64,000 bases of DNA, taken from Cucumis sativus. Taxonomy: Eukaryota > Streptophyta > Magnoliopsida > Cucurbitales > Cucurbitaceae. The position numbers and the translations under genes were made by a program. The stretch is taken from the NCBI RefSeq assembly GCF_000004075.3, contig NC_026656.2:3596001-3660000 (forward strand). The letters run 5' to 3'. Numbering within the stretch: position 1 is the stretch's first letter; each line of letters begins with the position of its first letter. The notes below the pieces were generated by a model. It worked only from the letters and a program-made list of their open reading frames with translations. It did not search any database and had not been told where the DNA came from. Shown here piece after piece: positions 11,289 to 25,600 of this stretch.

Positions 11289-14200
11289 GATTGATAATCG
11301 TTCCGTAGATTCGGAAATCGGGATCGCCGCCGTGGTTTTCTTTTTCCTCTTTCTTTTTTCCTTATTCTCCAATTGATATATATATTTTTTTCCCGGCGGT
11401 AATATTATTTTTATTTGTTTTGTTTGTTTCCATATGTAATCTTATTGTATATTTTAAATTATAAATTTAGAGTCTAAATTTTGGTTGAAATTTTGATACT
11501 CTAATTTGATTTATCGCTTCATCTCTATTACACAATTATTAAACATAAATATTAACATTTTTAGGTTAAACTATAAAGTATTTTAGAATTTGATCAGAAT
11601 ATTATTTATTAGCTTAGTTTTGGTAATTCTCTGACACAAATCTAATAGATTCAAGATTTTAAAATTCTTTGTAAATTTGTGATTGCAAAATTAAAAAGAT
11701 TACAATTTTCAAAAGCTAAGTTTTGTTGGGTAACAAATTCAATTTTTTTTGTTTTTCTTTTTTCTGTTTTTTAAATGTTTTCTTTTCCAATTTTTCAAAA
11801 TTAAAAATACAACCTTCTTATTTAAAAACCCAAAATTAAAAAACAAAAGTTAAAAATAAACCCTTTGGAAACAAATGACCTAAGAAGAAAGATACTTAAA
11901 GTAGAGACATTTATTAGAATTAGTTACACATATATTATAAATTGCATACATAACTATATCTATTAAAAAACAATGAGATTAACCAATGATTTTTTATACA
12001 CTTTTTAACGCATTTATGGTATTGCTAAAAAAAATAGTTTGTTTTTAAATATAGCAAAATTGATTAAATTATTTATAAAATATACTCAAATTTTAGATTC
12101 TAACAATTTTATCATTTATTGTAATATTATCTGACTCAATACAAAAAAAGTGTATTTTAAATTTTTAGTTAAATTAGAATATGCACTTGCCATTTAATTT
12201 ATTAAAAATTAATGAACTTTTTGAATGTTTTTGATTCTTGCACGAAGTATAAGACTTAAACTTCTAATCTTTTGATAAGAGTACATATTTTAGGTCAGTT
12301 AAGCAAATGTTCAAGTTAACAGTAAAATTACGTATTCTATATCAAATAAAAGATCAATACAAATTCATAACACTTAGCCATGCTTAAGTAGTTTGACTCG
12401 ACAATGTATAAGAAAAACGTTTTTATGTTAATTCACTAAGCTTACGATCACTTACAATAGTTAAAATGAACAAAAGCCCAATCAACATAAAGTAATATTA
12501 CATACCATCAGTTAGATTCAAATTTTACGACTTTTCTCCTAATACCAGAAAAATCGTCAAAAGAAATGGTTATTCTTATAATCATTTTAAAGATGTACAT
12601 AACAAAAAAAATAAAAATTATATTCTTGTAATGATTTTTAAACCAAACAAAAAAGGGAAAAAATCAACGTGGATAAAGCATAATTGATGACATATATTGG
12701 ATTCAAACGATTTTACTTATATTGTAAGCAAAAGGCACTTAAAAACGTGTATATTCTACACTAGCTAAAACAATTACCGTTCGATTGATATGAATACATA
12801 GTTTAAATTTTGACGATGTACTAAAAGATTGACATGTCATTTCTTATTACAAAAAGAAATCATCTGCCATCCACATAAACTATTTCAATCAAATCAAAAG
12901 ATTGTGGTATTGGTCAAATGACACATTAAACTTCCTATGCATCAAGGAAGAAAATAATAATAATAATAGAAGTGAAGGATCAAACCATGGATTATTTTTG
13001 AAATATAAATAACATTTTATTCATTAAACTATGTTTTTAATTAGACATGGATTAAAATAATTTGATCATTGTTCATCTCTTTTGAAGAAGTATCCTACAA
13101 ATTTGATAGCAAGAGTCTATTACACACATTATTTGATGCTTAAAGTGAAGCTATGGAGTTGCAAGTGTGTTTGGTGGAACGAGTTGTTTGAAAGTTTAGA
13201 AATAAAGAAGTATGAAGTTGTAAATTCCGCTCATTGTTTATCTCAGAGACTTTGTGAATCTCATCGTTGAAAAACATCCATTTAATACCTTATCAACCAT
13301 GTATGTTATGGATTCCAAGAGTTCTCAATTGCTTTGACTTCATGATCCTTTACTCTTCACTATTAATTCCTCGTCTCAAACACTTCTTCAGTTACTAAAC
13401 TTTTAAAAGTACAAATTTTGTACTATATATACTTAAAACGTTTCATCAGACATAATATTTAAATATGTACTATATATCAATAGATCAATTACATTTAAAA
13501 AAAAAATTAAATTTAAGGTACACATAGTTAGAAGTTTGAAGGCAAATGTTAAAGAATTAAATAGATACAAACATACTAAAATGAGCCTAAGATAATTGGC
13601 ACGACCTTCTTCATCTCCCGTAGTTGTTGTGTACCGATAAAAAAAAAAGATACAAACTTAAAAAGTTGAGACTAAAATTTCAATTCGACGGTGGTAGTAC
13701 TACTGTTATGAATAGGTTAAAATGTGTGTGTTCTACTATTTGTCTGTCGACATATGTTTGCTACGTGTTGTATTTGGGTCAAAATGTAATTGGTCGTGTT
13801 GTTTTACACCAGTGGACAAAAAAAAAAAAAAGATAAAACAAAGGGCGGAGATTTTTTTGGTTTTTAAAAATATATATTATTTTGATTTAAAGAAAGAAAA
13901 AAAAAAAAAGGATGAATTTGAAATCTGCTTGTGATTCTGTCTTGTTCTTGTATTGCTTTTTTGCCTTTTTCTTTAATGTTCTACACATCCCATGTTCAAC
14001 GTGCTTCCCATGTGCTTCATTTAATCTCCCCTTCATTTCCCTTTTATTCTTTCTTTACCTTCATCCCATCAAATATTCAACTTTCTACTAAACATAGATA
14101 TCAAACTTGTATGTAAACCCATTTAGTTTAATAATCATATATCATAGTTTCTTCTTCCTTCATACATTCATATGTTTGGTTTAAATTTATATGACTTCTT

Positions 14201-14831
14201 CTAGATTTTAGACGTAGCTATAAAGTATTTTATTAAATTAGAACATGAGGGTGCAATTTTTTCAAATAGAAAATAGAAAAGAAAAAAACGTGTCAATATA
14301 AGACGTGCGACGTGTCATTTTGGTAATGGAGCATTTGTATGTGACAGCTCAGTCATCATTCACACTTGTCCTCTTCTTATTTACTCTCTATTTTTTATTT
14401 TCTATTTTGTCTTTTATTGTATACTTCCTTTTATAATATTATAAAGTAATTTCCATATTTTTCTTTGTATGTTGGTTGTTCGTTGAGGTAGTGATTTATG
14501 GTGATGATATATACTATTGGATGGATACTATTTTGTTATGTAATAATGTATTTTCGTTTTGTAGATCAACATCGGTCCTAGTTGAGAACAGGTATATGGT
14601 GTTAGTTTACTGAGATTGGAAGATGAGGTAGGCAGATTTAATATGGGGTTAAAATGAATAAGAAGAAGAATAGAAGGTAATATAGTTAGATTAATGATGA
14701 AAAGAAAAGGAAGAAAAGAGAGAAAAAGAAAGGAGCATGTGAATATTTTAATGGCATGAAAATGAATGGAGAGATTGTAATGATTAAAGAAGTAGAGGAC
14801 AAAAACAATGGAAATGAACGCATCTAACTCT

Positions 14832-14856
14832 CTCCCACTCCCACTCCCACTCCCAC
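14832..14856. repeat. (CTCCCA)n hexanucleotide microsatellite
   Basis: Four consecutive CTCCCA-type units are seen directly. Confidence 0.85.
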
Positions 14857-15436
14857 CCTTTCTTTCTTTTCTTAGTGGGCCAACCCTGACCCCAAAACCC
14901 ACCTCTCTTGGACCCAATAATATTGGGCTGGGCCCAACTATCCCACCATAAAACGACAAATCATGTTGGTCCTACCTCTATTACCATTTTTCATTTTCTA
15001 CACCAATTTTATAAATAATAATTAAGTATTTATCAACATTTTTTTTTAAAATTATAAATACAACAAAGTCTATCGAACTTTTATTGCTGATAATCTCTTA
15101 TGATTTATCACTGACAAATTTTGCTATATTTACAATTTGTTTAAAATGTTGTTATATATTTAATTTTTTTTTTAATATAACTGTTATATTTGTAACTATC
15201 TCAATAATTATTTTAATAGTTATGCACTATGTAAGAAATAAAATAAAAATATACAATAGTTTTATTTCTTAGTTCATAAATGTTCTTTTCATGAGTGGTG
15301 GTTGAGACTACTTATTATTATTAGATTAGATTTTCTGACAACCAATTAATAAGAACAATATCATTACTACGGTAGTATAAGAAAATTTTTGTATTAATCA
15401 AATGTTGACGTGACAACCAATTAATGGAGGTAGTAT

Positions 15437-15437
15437 C

Positions 15438-15472
<35 letters not shown>

Positions 15473-15479
15473 ATATATG
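15437..15479. repeat. (TA)n microsatellite with one phase break
   Basis: Two TA runs are joined by a TT interruption. Confidence 0.95.
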
Positions 15480-16160
15480 TCATAAAGCATAGCTTCAAAG
15501 TCTACTTTGCATGATTGTCGATCACTTGAATTTTTTTAGAAAAATGATTTAGCTTTAAAATCAAACACGTGAAAGATATGTCAAACATAAACCCTTCACT
15601 GACTCAATGAATAGAAATTTCAAAATTAAATGTGTTTAGTCCAAATTTATTTGCTTTGCCTCAACCAAAGTCGAAATCTATGCATGGCTCAATGAAACAT
15701 ATATATACCAAATGCATGCTCTAACTAGGAGACTTAAGAGTAAACTCAATTCAATATTGGAATTTAGATACCTTCCTTTCATAGTTTTAAGTTTCCACAG
15801 TTTTTTCACTATTTGAAAAACGATACAAGTATCGTCGATAAAGTTGGGTTTTTCTGCTAGCTTAAGGCTCAAATAAAGGTAATATATGAACCATTTAGTG
15901 TATGATGTAGATTTTGAGTATCAATAAAAATAGCTAAAGAAATTTGATCATCTTGATATTGTTGTTATGAATATGATGGGTATGTAGTAAAAAGATTGTA
16001 TGATTTGACATTACTTTTCTCTGTCAGCCAACAAAAGATTGACAAAACAAAGCTTTTACCAAAGTGCAAATTTCTTGTCAAAGGAGAAAAGAAAAAGTCC
16101 CTTTCCCAATGGCCATTTTCAAACCTTTTACTCCAAACATTTCTTTTCTTTATTCTTACA

Positions 16161-16187
16161 AAATAATAATAATAATAATAATAATAA
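16161..16187. repeat. (AAT)n microsatellite
   Basis: About nine AAT units in a row are seen directly. Confidence 0.9.
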
Positions 16188-18952
16188 CAATTAAAAAATA
16201 ATTGTAGGGTTGAAATATGAATCAAACAAAATATTTGGATGCTACGTAGATTGCAACCATCATATATATATATCTTCCTGTCGTTTATCCATTGACAAAA
16301 TTAAAATTTGGTATTCCAGATAAATTCTTTTTAACTTCTATTAAAATATTGTTAAAGATTGTACATTTCATTTCTAAATTATGATAACATATTAATGTTA
16401 AATTGTCTCTGTCTTCTTCAACTTATATTCTTAAGCTTCCCAGTAATTTAAGGGTATTTTTTAGTTCACAATTTAAATTTTGTTTTATGATTTCAAATGT
16501 ACTTGAATTATGTCTTTAAAAACATGGTTCAAATAATGCAAATTCTAAAAGCAACTTTTTAATGTTTTCTTTTTACCCACAAATTGAATTTTAAAATTTA
16601 AAATGCATAGTTATATCAAATAAAAGATAAAACAATTTAGAAATATATTTTTAAAAAATTTTAAAATATGTATTATGTAATGTATTATTAAATTAGGTTA
16701 GATTTTAAGTTTGGTTCCTATACTTTGGATAAAGTTAAAAATAAATCTTTATCAAATGATCTCTTAGATTATTTATTGTGAAGGTTTTATCAAATCATAT
16801 GAGTAAAGTTTAATGGTAAACCATAATATACTTTCGTTTTAACATATTTCAAATCATAGAGGCTAAAATTTATACGAATTTTTTTTAACACAAAACATGT
16901 TCATAAATAAATTATCAATAAACTTTTTCAAATTTTATAAAAAATAAATAAATAAAGTTTATTCTACTACCAAACACATATTTGAAAATTAAACATAAAA
17001 TGTAATTCTGTTTTCATTTAATTCTTTGTTTATTCAAATTTCTATTTTCAGATTTTCTACTAGAGAAATCCTAACAAATTCATAATGATTTCATAGGGTA
17101 AAAATAATAATGATAATTAAGAGAAGAAAAATAATGGGTGAAATCTACTAATATTCCTCTAATACAATTCAGAAACCATTGGTTTTTAAAAAGAAAGTTA
17201 TAAAAAATAGATCATTTACAAGATATTTACATTTTATAGAAAAATTCAATTGCAATAAATTTTGTTCAATAGACAATAAAATCACTTTTTAAAAACTAAA
17301 CAAGATAGTTAGTTTGTATTTTAGTTGAAGGATGTTAGGAGTAAAAAAAGTAGGATTTTAATTACCATATCAATATGATGGAGAGTGCTTCAATTGAATT
17401 ATCTACAATAATTAATACTTTAATTAGCTATGTTATCTTTTAAAAAAAAGGGAATCGACATTTCCTTGTAATCAACAAAGGACTATAAGTTTTTATAAGC
17501 TTTCCATTTCACCTCTTACAATTCTTTTTCCATTCATTCTCTAATTGTGTCATAAATGCTTAAATTTATTGATAAAATGACCATGAAATGTCAAATTTTA
17601 AAACAATATCTAAATTCAAATTGGTTTTCTTTTTCTTATCTAATATGTTTTTGAGTCATTCAACCATTTTTAAATTCACAAATTTGTTAGAAATAAAACT
17701 AAATTATAATTTTAGGGTTTAAATATTGCAAATAACATTTAAAAAAAAATGAAAATTTGACAAACTTATTGAATATTTAAACTTAAATGTATAATATCTA
17801 AAATCAAAAATCGTAATATAACTAAGAAAATATGACAAAAAGTATATATTTAATTTTCTATTAACTATAGATGAACTTTTATAAGTATTTAATTTTGAAA
17901 ATACATCTAACAAAAATGGGCAATGGGCCAATTGGGAGCCCAAGAACCAACCTTTGGAGGAGACTTAAAAATCAAAATTATTATTCACAAACAAAACAAG
18001 TCATTTTCAACTTTTAAAAATTAAAAACAAATTATAGAGAAAAACAAGAATGACAAAGTTATCTTTGATATATAAATACTCACATGATGAATTTAAAATG
18101 AAAGACTATTTATTCCCTTTGGAATAAAAAACATACAAACAAAATATCATGTTTTATAAATAAATATCATTCTTCATATTAAACTTTTCAATTCTTATAA
18201 ATAAATAACATTTACTAAGAATATCTTTTAAAATAAATGTTTACACTAAGTGATATTTAGAAATATAAAGTGATATATTTAGTAAAATTATAAATCCACC
18301 ATATTTTTTACGCTATGTTTAATATATTTTAAAGAAATCAAATATACCAAAACTATTAGACAATTTTAAACCAATGCGACTAATTGGTTCATAAGTTTTA
18401 AAACATCACATTTTTATGAAGTTTCAGTTTACTTTTCATTTTATCTTCGAAGAATTGAGTTAACTCAAATTTTGATCTACGATAGTCTAAGTGATAGGAA
18501 AATATGTATGAATTAAAATCCTTAGTGAGTAAGTTTTAAAGGAGCTGTCTCCAATTTAATTATACGCGTTTGATTATAATTGGTGATACATAGCTGTCTT
18601 TGTTGTGTTGTGTTTGGGTCTTTTTCAATTTCAAATTTACGACCCATTATTTTCACATTTTCATTATTATAAACCAAAATTTTGAATTTCAAATTTCAAA
18701 TTTCAAATTAATTACTATATATATATATGTTATAAAGAATATTCTACAAAAAAAGAAAGAAAGAAAAACCCTAACGAACTGACTACTAATTTTGAGGAAG
18801 ATCAATCAAATTAGGGCTCCTACTAATTACAATCCCCACTCGTAAATTCAACCGGAAACAAACACAAATTAAGTATTAGAATGAATCGGTTCTTACCAGT
18901 AGAAAGGGAACTGTGGTTTGTAATGCCGCTGAGGAAGCGAGGAATAATGATT

Positions 18953-19219
18953 TTACAAGTTGCAGCCGTAGAAGACGAAGAAGAAACCGATCATGGAGAC
19001 TAAGGCGACGGATTCGAAGGCGGTGGTGACGGACCAAAGGACTTCGTCAATAATGGAAAAGTTGAGAAGGCCGCGACGCCAGCGGCGGAACCAGGCGGAG
19101 GAGGTCCAGTTCCATGAGAAAAGCGAGGAGAGAAGGTGAGTCCATCGGAAAATGGAGGATCTGATGGAAAAATCGAATTCGGCCCAAGGGAATGCGGATC
19201 TCGGTGAGGTTCCCGCCAT
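18953..19219 (-). CDS. small tail-anchored membrane protein, plant type, function unknown
   Basis: An 88-aa frame starting MAGTSPRSAFPWAEFDFSIR. Its base composition is far more GC-rich than the surrounding AT-rich DNA, which argues for real coding sequence. The first two thirds are rich in Trp, Ser, Phe and Arg (WTHLL, WNWTSSAWFRRWRRG). The last 25 residues are a single hydrophobic segment (SVALVSMIGFFFVFYG) ending in CNL, so it would sit in a membrane by its C-terminus. About 55 bases after the stop there is a strong donor (CTACTG|GTAAGAACC, near 18897 on the minus strand), suggesting a 3'-UTR intron. I do not recognise a named family, and no function is proposed. It could also be the first coding exon of a longer gene, but the in-frame stop precedes the donor. 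Confidence 0.6.
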   Translation of the reverse strand: MAGTSPRSAFPWAEFDFSIRSSIFRWTHLLSSLFSWNWTSSAWFRRWRRGLLNFSIIDEVLWSVTTAFESVALVSMIGFFFVFYGCNL

Positions 19220-19329
19220 TGCAGTCTCCTACTCCGGAAAGTGTAGAGAGATTATAGGGAGAGTCTTTGTGAGCGGAGATTACAAAACTTGAAAGACAGA
19301 GTGGGAATGGGAATTATTAAGCGCGGCCG

Positions 19330-22300
19330 TGCGTAGAGCAAATTTTATCAACAAATTCAATATCAATTGGAAGATTTTTAATTATTTAATTACCACATAG
19401 GTTAAAATTTTAGGTAAGAAACGTTTTTAAACTTTATTGATAGAAAATCTCTTTTTTTGTTAACTTTTTTCAAAAATTATAATTAAAAATTGTGACAGTT
19501 GAGATCTTGAAATTAGTGTATAGGTTAAATAAATTAGTTATTGTTTAATGTAAGTGTACATTAAACTAGAAGAAATAGATCAAGTTCCATGATATGTCTT
19601 TTATTACAAGAAAAAAGGAAATAATTCAAATCTTTTATCATTAATTATTATTATTACTCTAAAACTATAATTAACCATTATTATTTTGTAGTATTTTTTA
19701 ATTTATACATTGATTGATATAAATTTGATGGTTGACATTTATAAGTAGATGTAGATGCATAGATGGAAAGGTTTTAAGTCACGTGCCTTAACTTAAGTGT
19801 TACATTTGAATATCAACTCAAACACTTTCCATTAAATTATGACTACTAAAAGATTAATACAATGATTAAAATAAATATGTTTATTCTAAAGTAGTTTTAA
19901 ATTTATTACATATAATGAAGAGTAATTATTTTGTCCATTTTTATATTTTTAAAAACTTTTCTATTTTAAAATTTAAAGGATAAATTGTTTATTCGATAAG
20001 TTTTGAAATAAACACAACCCTACGAACAATAAATACTTAAAACTACATTTTAAAATTTAATAATGTAACACCTCAAGTCCAAGATTTGAAATTTGGATTC
20101 CCGACATTTTTCTATGATCGAGTAACGCTTTAACTTTGAAATTTTTATGATTGAGCTATCAGGAAGAAGAACGCACCTTGTTTAATTCTTTATTAATTTT
20201 TCTTTCGTGTGTTCAAGATCTATTCTTTTTATTTAGATGTGATAGAAAAAAATTAAGGTAAATGACTCTCTCTCAATATATATATATATATATTTTTATT
20301 TAGAGCTGATTGGTATAATTTTTGGAAGTGCATCATGCAAAATAATCATAACTTGGTATTATAATTAGCAGATTATAAGATAAGTCATGATTTTAATGAG
20401 ATTTATTATAATCTAAACAACTCTAATTCTTTGTAGGCACAAATATCTTAAACTTAGCTATGCATGTTTTAGTAATTTCCAATTTTATTATGTTTATTGG
20501 TAAGTGTATAAACTAGACTAAATTTTACATGCCATCATAATTATTAGGTGAAATAGAGTTTTAAAACTATATTTTATTTTAAATGTTAAAACTTTTCAAA
20601 ATATTTATAAATTGAGGAAAATATACTATTTGTATCTATCATGATATATTTTAGTCGATAGATATGGTATATAGAAACAAATTATTATATAAAAATGAAG
20701 ATGATTAAAAAAACAAACATTGGATTTTTCTTTTAAACTAACCAAATCCAACTTTTCATTTTAAATATAATCATAAAACACTTCGTGTATGGAGGATGTT
20801 TTAGTCAAGTTACAAAAGTTTGCATTTTTTTTAATACAACGGTTGTGAAGTGGTAGATTGATACTCCAAACTTTAGAAACGAAGGTCATATCAAAACCAT
20901 TGAAGCACTCACTTAGACTATATTGCAAAGTTTCTGAGAGCTGAGTGTTGGAGATGTTTTGTGTGGATTGTTGGCATATGTGGACTAATCAAAATGCTAC
21001 TAACTTGAACACATTGATCCGTGATTTGAAGAGTATAGCTGGTGAGACGTTTGCCTATATTTTTTTTACTTCCACCAACAAATTTAGTTGGAGGACTATG
21101 GTTAGACATGAGGACTATGTTTAGGCATGAGCATGATACGTTGAAAAATCGAGTTGAACCAAACTGTTCCGTGGTCAATCGGAGCACGAGAGGGGTTAGT
21201 CGATGTTGGTTTGAAAAAGTTATGAATCGATAAATTTTTAAAAAAATACTTCAACGGGTTAAATCGACCGATCGACTGACATTTATTCATTAACGGTTGA
21301 TGTCAAGTTTGATAATTTGTTAAAATGACCATAGTCTATTCGATTGCGATTTGGTAGAAAAATTGACTATAACCAATTAATGATCACCCCTAGTTGTGGT
21401 AACAGGGAGATCAGAAGTATTTCATGCGATAAAAATGAGAAGAATTGTTGATGAATGTCATTGATGGAACAATGTAACTTATAAAAATGTAACAATGTTA
21501 AAAAAAAAACATAACTTATAGTGATTGAGATTAATGATAACACATGCTACAAGATACACATTGGTGGCAACTTCTTTGATGATAAATGACAAGAGATCAA
21601 CAACCGACTCTGTAGCTTGTTCGACGACAAACTCCGATGTTGGGCTGTGAGGAGTGGCTTGCTAAACGTGAGGAACGACTATGTTGAATTTGAAAGTGAA
21701 AATGAAACAATTTAGGGTTGGAACTTGGGCTTGGACATTTTAGTTGGGCTTAAAATGAGCTAAATTAAAACAAGACTGAATGTAAAAAAGTTGAATATAC
21801 GTGTACATGTACATGTATAGAATATAAGTTTAATTGTGGTCGGGGATGAGGTGGAGTACCCTTCATGTCTCCAAACGGGGACCCTAAAAAAGTCCATGGT
21901 TTGATTCCACACCTAATAGATTAGGCTTTGTCCAAAAATCGAGCATGACAGCTCTTTCTTATAACCTGAATATGACTATTATTATTTTTTAATCATATTT
22001 ATCGTTTATTGTCAAAAAGTATAAAAAGATTATTTTGAATGTAAGAAGTTGTATTTGGATTAGAAGTTAATAGAAGTTAGGAGGAAAGAAGGTGGGTAAG
22101 AAATAGCTAACATAGTAATCAAGTTAATTTGAAATAATATTGCATGTTACGACCACTTTTATAATTGAACATTTATAACCATGAGTCAGCTACAAGAAAG
22201 ATAAAAAAAAAGAAGTTCAATGGCTATTCAAAGAGGCTCAAATTGGTAATTCAACCTGAAATTTCTATCTTTTCTAAAAAAAAAACCTTAAAATTCTTCT
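19330..22300. other. 3-kb intergenic region with repeat fragments
   Basis: No gene is supported. It contains a TGTAACACCTCAAG-type motif near 20065 that resembles an LTR end, a short (TA)n run near 20280, and a dispersed repeat at 21090-21395. The last part leads into the importin alpha promoter. Confidence 0.5.
21090..21395. repeat. dispersed repeat with AACCG-rich core and TGATCACCCCTAG end
   Basis: The segment has GAACCAAACTG/GGTTAAATCGACCG-type motifs and ends in TGATCACCCCTAG. A sequence of similar design (GGGGTGGCCATT followed by ACCAAACCG and TCGAACCGAACCGAA) occurs at about 61755-61830 in the opposite sense. Such GGGGTGNNCATT...GGTTCGGTT elements are common dispersed repeats in plants. 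Boundaries are approximate. Confidence 0.4.
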
Positions 22301-22612
22301 GTAGGATTTGAAAAAAGAAGAACAAAAACAGAACGAGAGAGTAAAATGGGAAAGTTGGAAGAGAAGAAAACAAATTCAAAATCATTTTGACTGTAGGGCT
22401 GTTCCCTGTTTCCTCCAAAGTCTCAACCAATCCATCATCCATTCATCCATCCATCATCAATCCATCCACCAAATTGCCAACCAAAGACTGCCCATCTCCG
22501 CTCTCAGCAACAACAGCTCAATCCCCATTACCCTTCCCAACCCCAAACCCCAAACCCACCAACCCCAGCCTCTCAAATCTCCTTCCAAGAACAACCCACT
22601 TCACCTCCTGCA

Positions 22613-25600
22613 ATGTCTCTCCGACCCACCACCCGTACCGATGTCCGCAAGAAGTCTTACAAGACCGGGGTCGATGCCGATGAGGCTAGAAGGAGGAGAG
22701 AGGACAATCTTGTTGAGATCAGGAAGAACAAGCGTGAGGATAACTTGCTAAAGAAGAGGAGAGAAGGGCTTCTCTTGCATTCCCAGCAATTGCTTGATGC
22801 TGCTCAGAATGCTGTCGCTGCCGAGAAGCGTGTATGGGTTTTACTTGTTTGGTGATTTCGATTGATTGGACTTGTTTTCTTTAGTTTCTTTCATATGGGG
22901 TTCTTTGATTTGCTTTTTTCCTATTTGGGTTTCTGCGGAAATGGAGGATTGTATTAGCAATTTAGATTCTGATTCGTTGATTTTACTAAATCTGATTCTG
23001 GGTTTTGCTGACTAACTTTGTTGACCAATAGTTTTGAACCGGGGGGAAGTATTGTTGGAAGTGATTTCCATGTTTAACATTCAAACGAGGGCAATTTCTG
23101 TAATCTTTTATTTTCACGAGTCACTTTAGAAGTTTGTTACTATTATTCTGCACATTTTTGCCACTCTGTGGAAAGTTCTTTTTTTGAATCCCGCTCCACG
23201 TTCTTTCTCACTTTGCTCGAAATAATTTCAGCAGTATTGAACTGGTATATGGATCTTTCCTAATTCTTTTGATCTTGTTTATGTTTGATTGGTAATTTTG
23301 ATGTTGCTTTGCAATTTCAGTTGGAGAGTATTCCTGTATTGGTACAAGGGGTGTGGTCTGCTGATACAGCAGGGCAGCTTGAAGCCACTACCCAATTTAG
23401 AAAGCTATTGTCTATTGGTAAGGGTGTTGTTGAAATGAATGAACACGTTCTGTTCTTCATCCATTGTTGTTCAGTCTTGATTTGAATTTATGTGCAGAGC
23501 GTAGCCCTCCAATTGATGAAGTAATCAAAGCTGGTGTAGTTCCCAAGTTTGTGGAGTTTCTTGGAAGGCATGATCTACCCCAGTTGCAAGTTGGATTCCT
23601 TGAAACATTTTGTTCACTTTTCTTTCTGTACCTTTGGGTTTTAATTGAATGGTTTGAAGACACCAATATGACCGATGATTTCAATTATGCAGTTTGAAGC
23701 AGCATGGGCCTTGACCAATATTGCATCTGGAACATCAGAGCATACACGAGTTGTCATTGACCATGGTGCTGTCCCTATTTTTGTACAGCTTTTGAGCTCA
23801 GGCAGTGACGATGTCAGGGAGCAGGTTGGCACAAATTCTTACCTTTTCATTTTCATCTTTTTAGAAATGGTAGTAGCTTTTCTTTAGGCATTGTGAACGG
23901 ACAATATTTGTGCCAAAAGATGGCAAAGCCTTTCTGACTGATGGAAGTTATACATATGCACGTAGTTCAGTTGGTGAAAGCCTGTAAACGGTCATAACTA
24001 CAATAAAAGTTAGGTGGGAATGAGAATATTCCATTTCTAGGCCAAAAGAACAAATGTAAACAAACAGTTGACTGTGTTCCTATGAGGGTCCAGATTTCAT
24101 TATAATTGTGTTTTTTCCAGTAGAATCATCATACATATTTTCAGATTATGATATGCAAGGCAGATCCATTTGAATTCAATTACTATTACAATTGTTGCTC
24201 CAAAAAAAGTCTAAAAAATCAAGGGGAAGGAAGTGGTGGCTCAGATCTTCCTCATGTCTTTTGGAATGCAATAATTTGGGTTTCTGAATTTAACTCTATT
24301 AAAAATATTGCCCCAAGCCTCCGAGAAGTCTTGAAAAGTTCATCTTTTTAGATGTGCGACAGTTTGGGGATCTACTAGAGTCTAGTCTAATTTCCAGATT
24401 TTTTATCATCCCTTGAAGAAGGATAGAACTTACAAGGAACTAATCTTTTTCATAGCATTTAGTAAAACCAGGGTCTCATTACATTATCTTTTGGTGAAAT
24501 TCCAGCTCGTGCTTATTAATTCATTGCCCTCGCAATAGTTGATCATGTCTTCTGTTACTGGCATACGGATCAGGGAAGGAGCTAGCAACAGAGCAATTAT
24601 CCACTCAACAATCTCTCCACAATCTAATCTTCTTCCTATTTTATGCCTTGGACGTTATAAAATGACTTCAGAAGATACTGATTCTTCGTTATGAAATGCA
24701 CGAGGCATATAGTACTGGTCTTTATATCAAGAGGACACCAGCCTGATGGATGAGATCCATATTTTCAATTTTTTGGTGATACCAGGATCAGAGGATGTTC
24801 CTTGTTCATTTGGGCATCTCAAAAGCCATTTTGAAGAGATTTTGATTGTGATAAATTTCATAAATTAAATCACCAATTATCATTACCCAACTGCGCCAAT
24901 CATCAATTGGGAGCTTTATTGTAGTCTGTATTTCAACTCGCAAGGGGCTACCTTTTGCTTTAAAATCATCATATCATGCTGTAGAAAGTCTTTGAAGAGC
25001 TTCCTCCAAGAAAATATGGATTTTAAAGACAGAAATATAAAAGTTGGAATACTTACTGAATTATGTGAATTTACACCTTATAAAATATTCAAAAAAGAAA
25101 AAAAAGCTACCTCTTAGTCGATTGTTTTTCCATTTGTTAAGTTCGTCTTAATCTTGTTTTTCCACTGGACTCCAAAATGCTCTTTTAGTAAAATAGTAAA
25201 TTCAGATAAAGCATCAGCCAATTAGTTTTAGTGCTCTGAGGCTGAGAGTATTGCCTTTGCCTCAACCACGCTACAGCAGCAATTAAGCCCATTACTACTG
25301 ATATATTGCGGTTCCCTTCAGTTCTAACATTACTTCAGAGATTTCATGGATACTCATTAGATTTTTGAGTTTTTTATAGCCTATGGTTTCTGAAAATGAG
25401 AGTGCTGTCAGTAAATTGTGAGTGGGTTATGTGCATGACATCGTTACCATTAGAGGAGATCCTTTGACCAAGGCCATTTTTGAAGCTTCAAATTTCAAAT
25501 AAAAACCATCTTGTTGAAATAAGTTCTAACGTTTGTGTTTATTTTTTATGTTGTAATAATATGAATTGAAAAATTACTAGAATAGTTATGATTGTGCTTT

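Larger units (their letters stand above)
11289..18890. other. 7.6-kb AT-rich intergenic region
   Basis: The first 100-200 bases after the bHLH stop are its likely 3' UTR. I see no supported gene in the rest. Contents are a (CTCCCA)n run (14832-14856), a broken (TA)n run (15437-15479), an (AAT)n run (16161-16187), a direct repeat sharing GACAACCAATTAAT about 75 bases apart (near 15338 and 15412), and a short palindrome TACTACGGTAGTA near 15366. The long minus-strand frame at 14528-14959 is made of simple sequence. Confidence 0.6.

Noticed and set aside
13624-13934. Two overlapping 70-codon frames
   Set aside because: Run through poly(A) tracts; no start context, domain or splice partner.
14528-14959. 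143-codon minus-strand frame
   Set aside because: Its Gly/Ser repeats come from the (CTCCCA)n microsatellite and the rest is hydrophobic translation of A/T- and purine-rich DNA; no promoter or family motif.
15338-15436. Direct repeat GACAACCAATTAAT about 75 bases apart with a small palindrome between
   Set aside because: Too short and AT-rich to claim as a mobile-element footprint.
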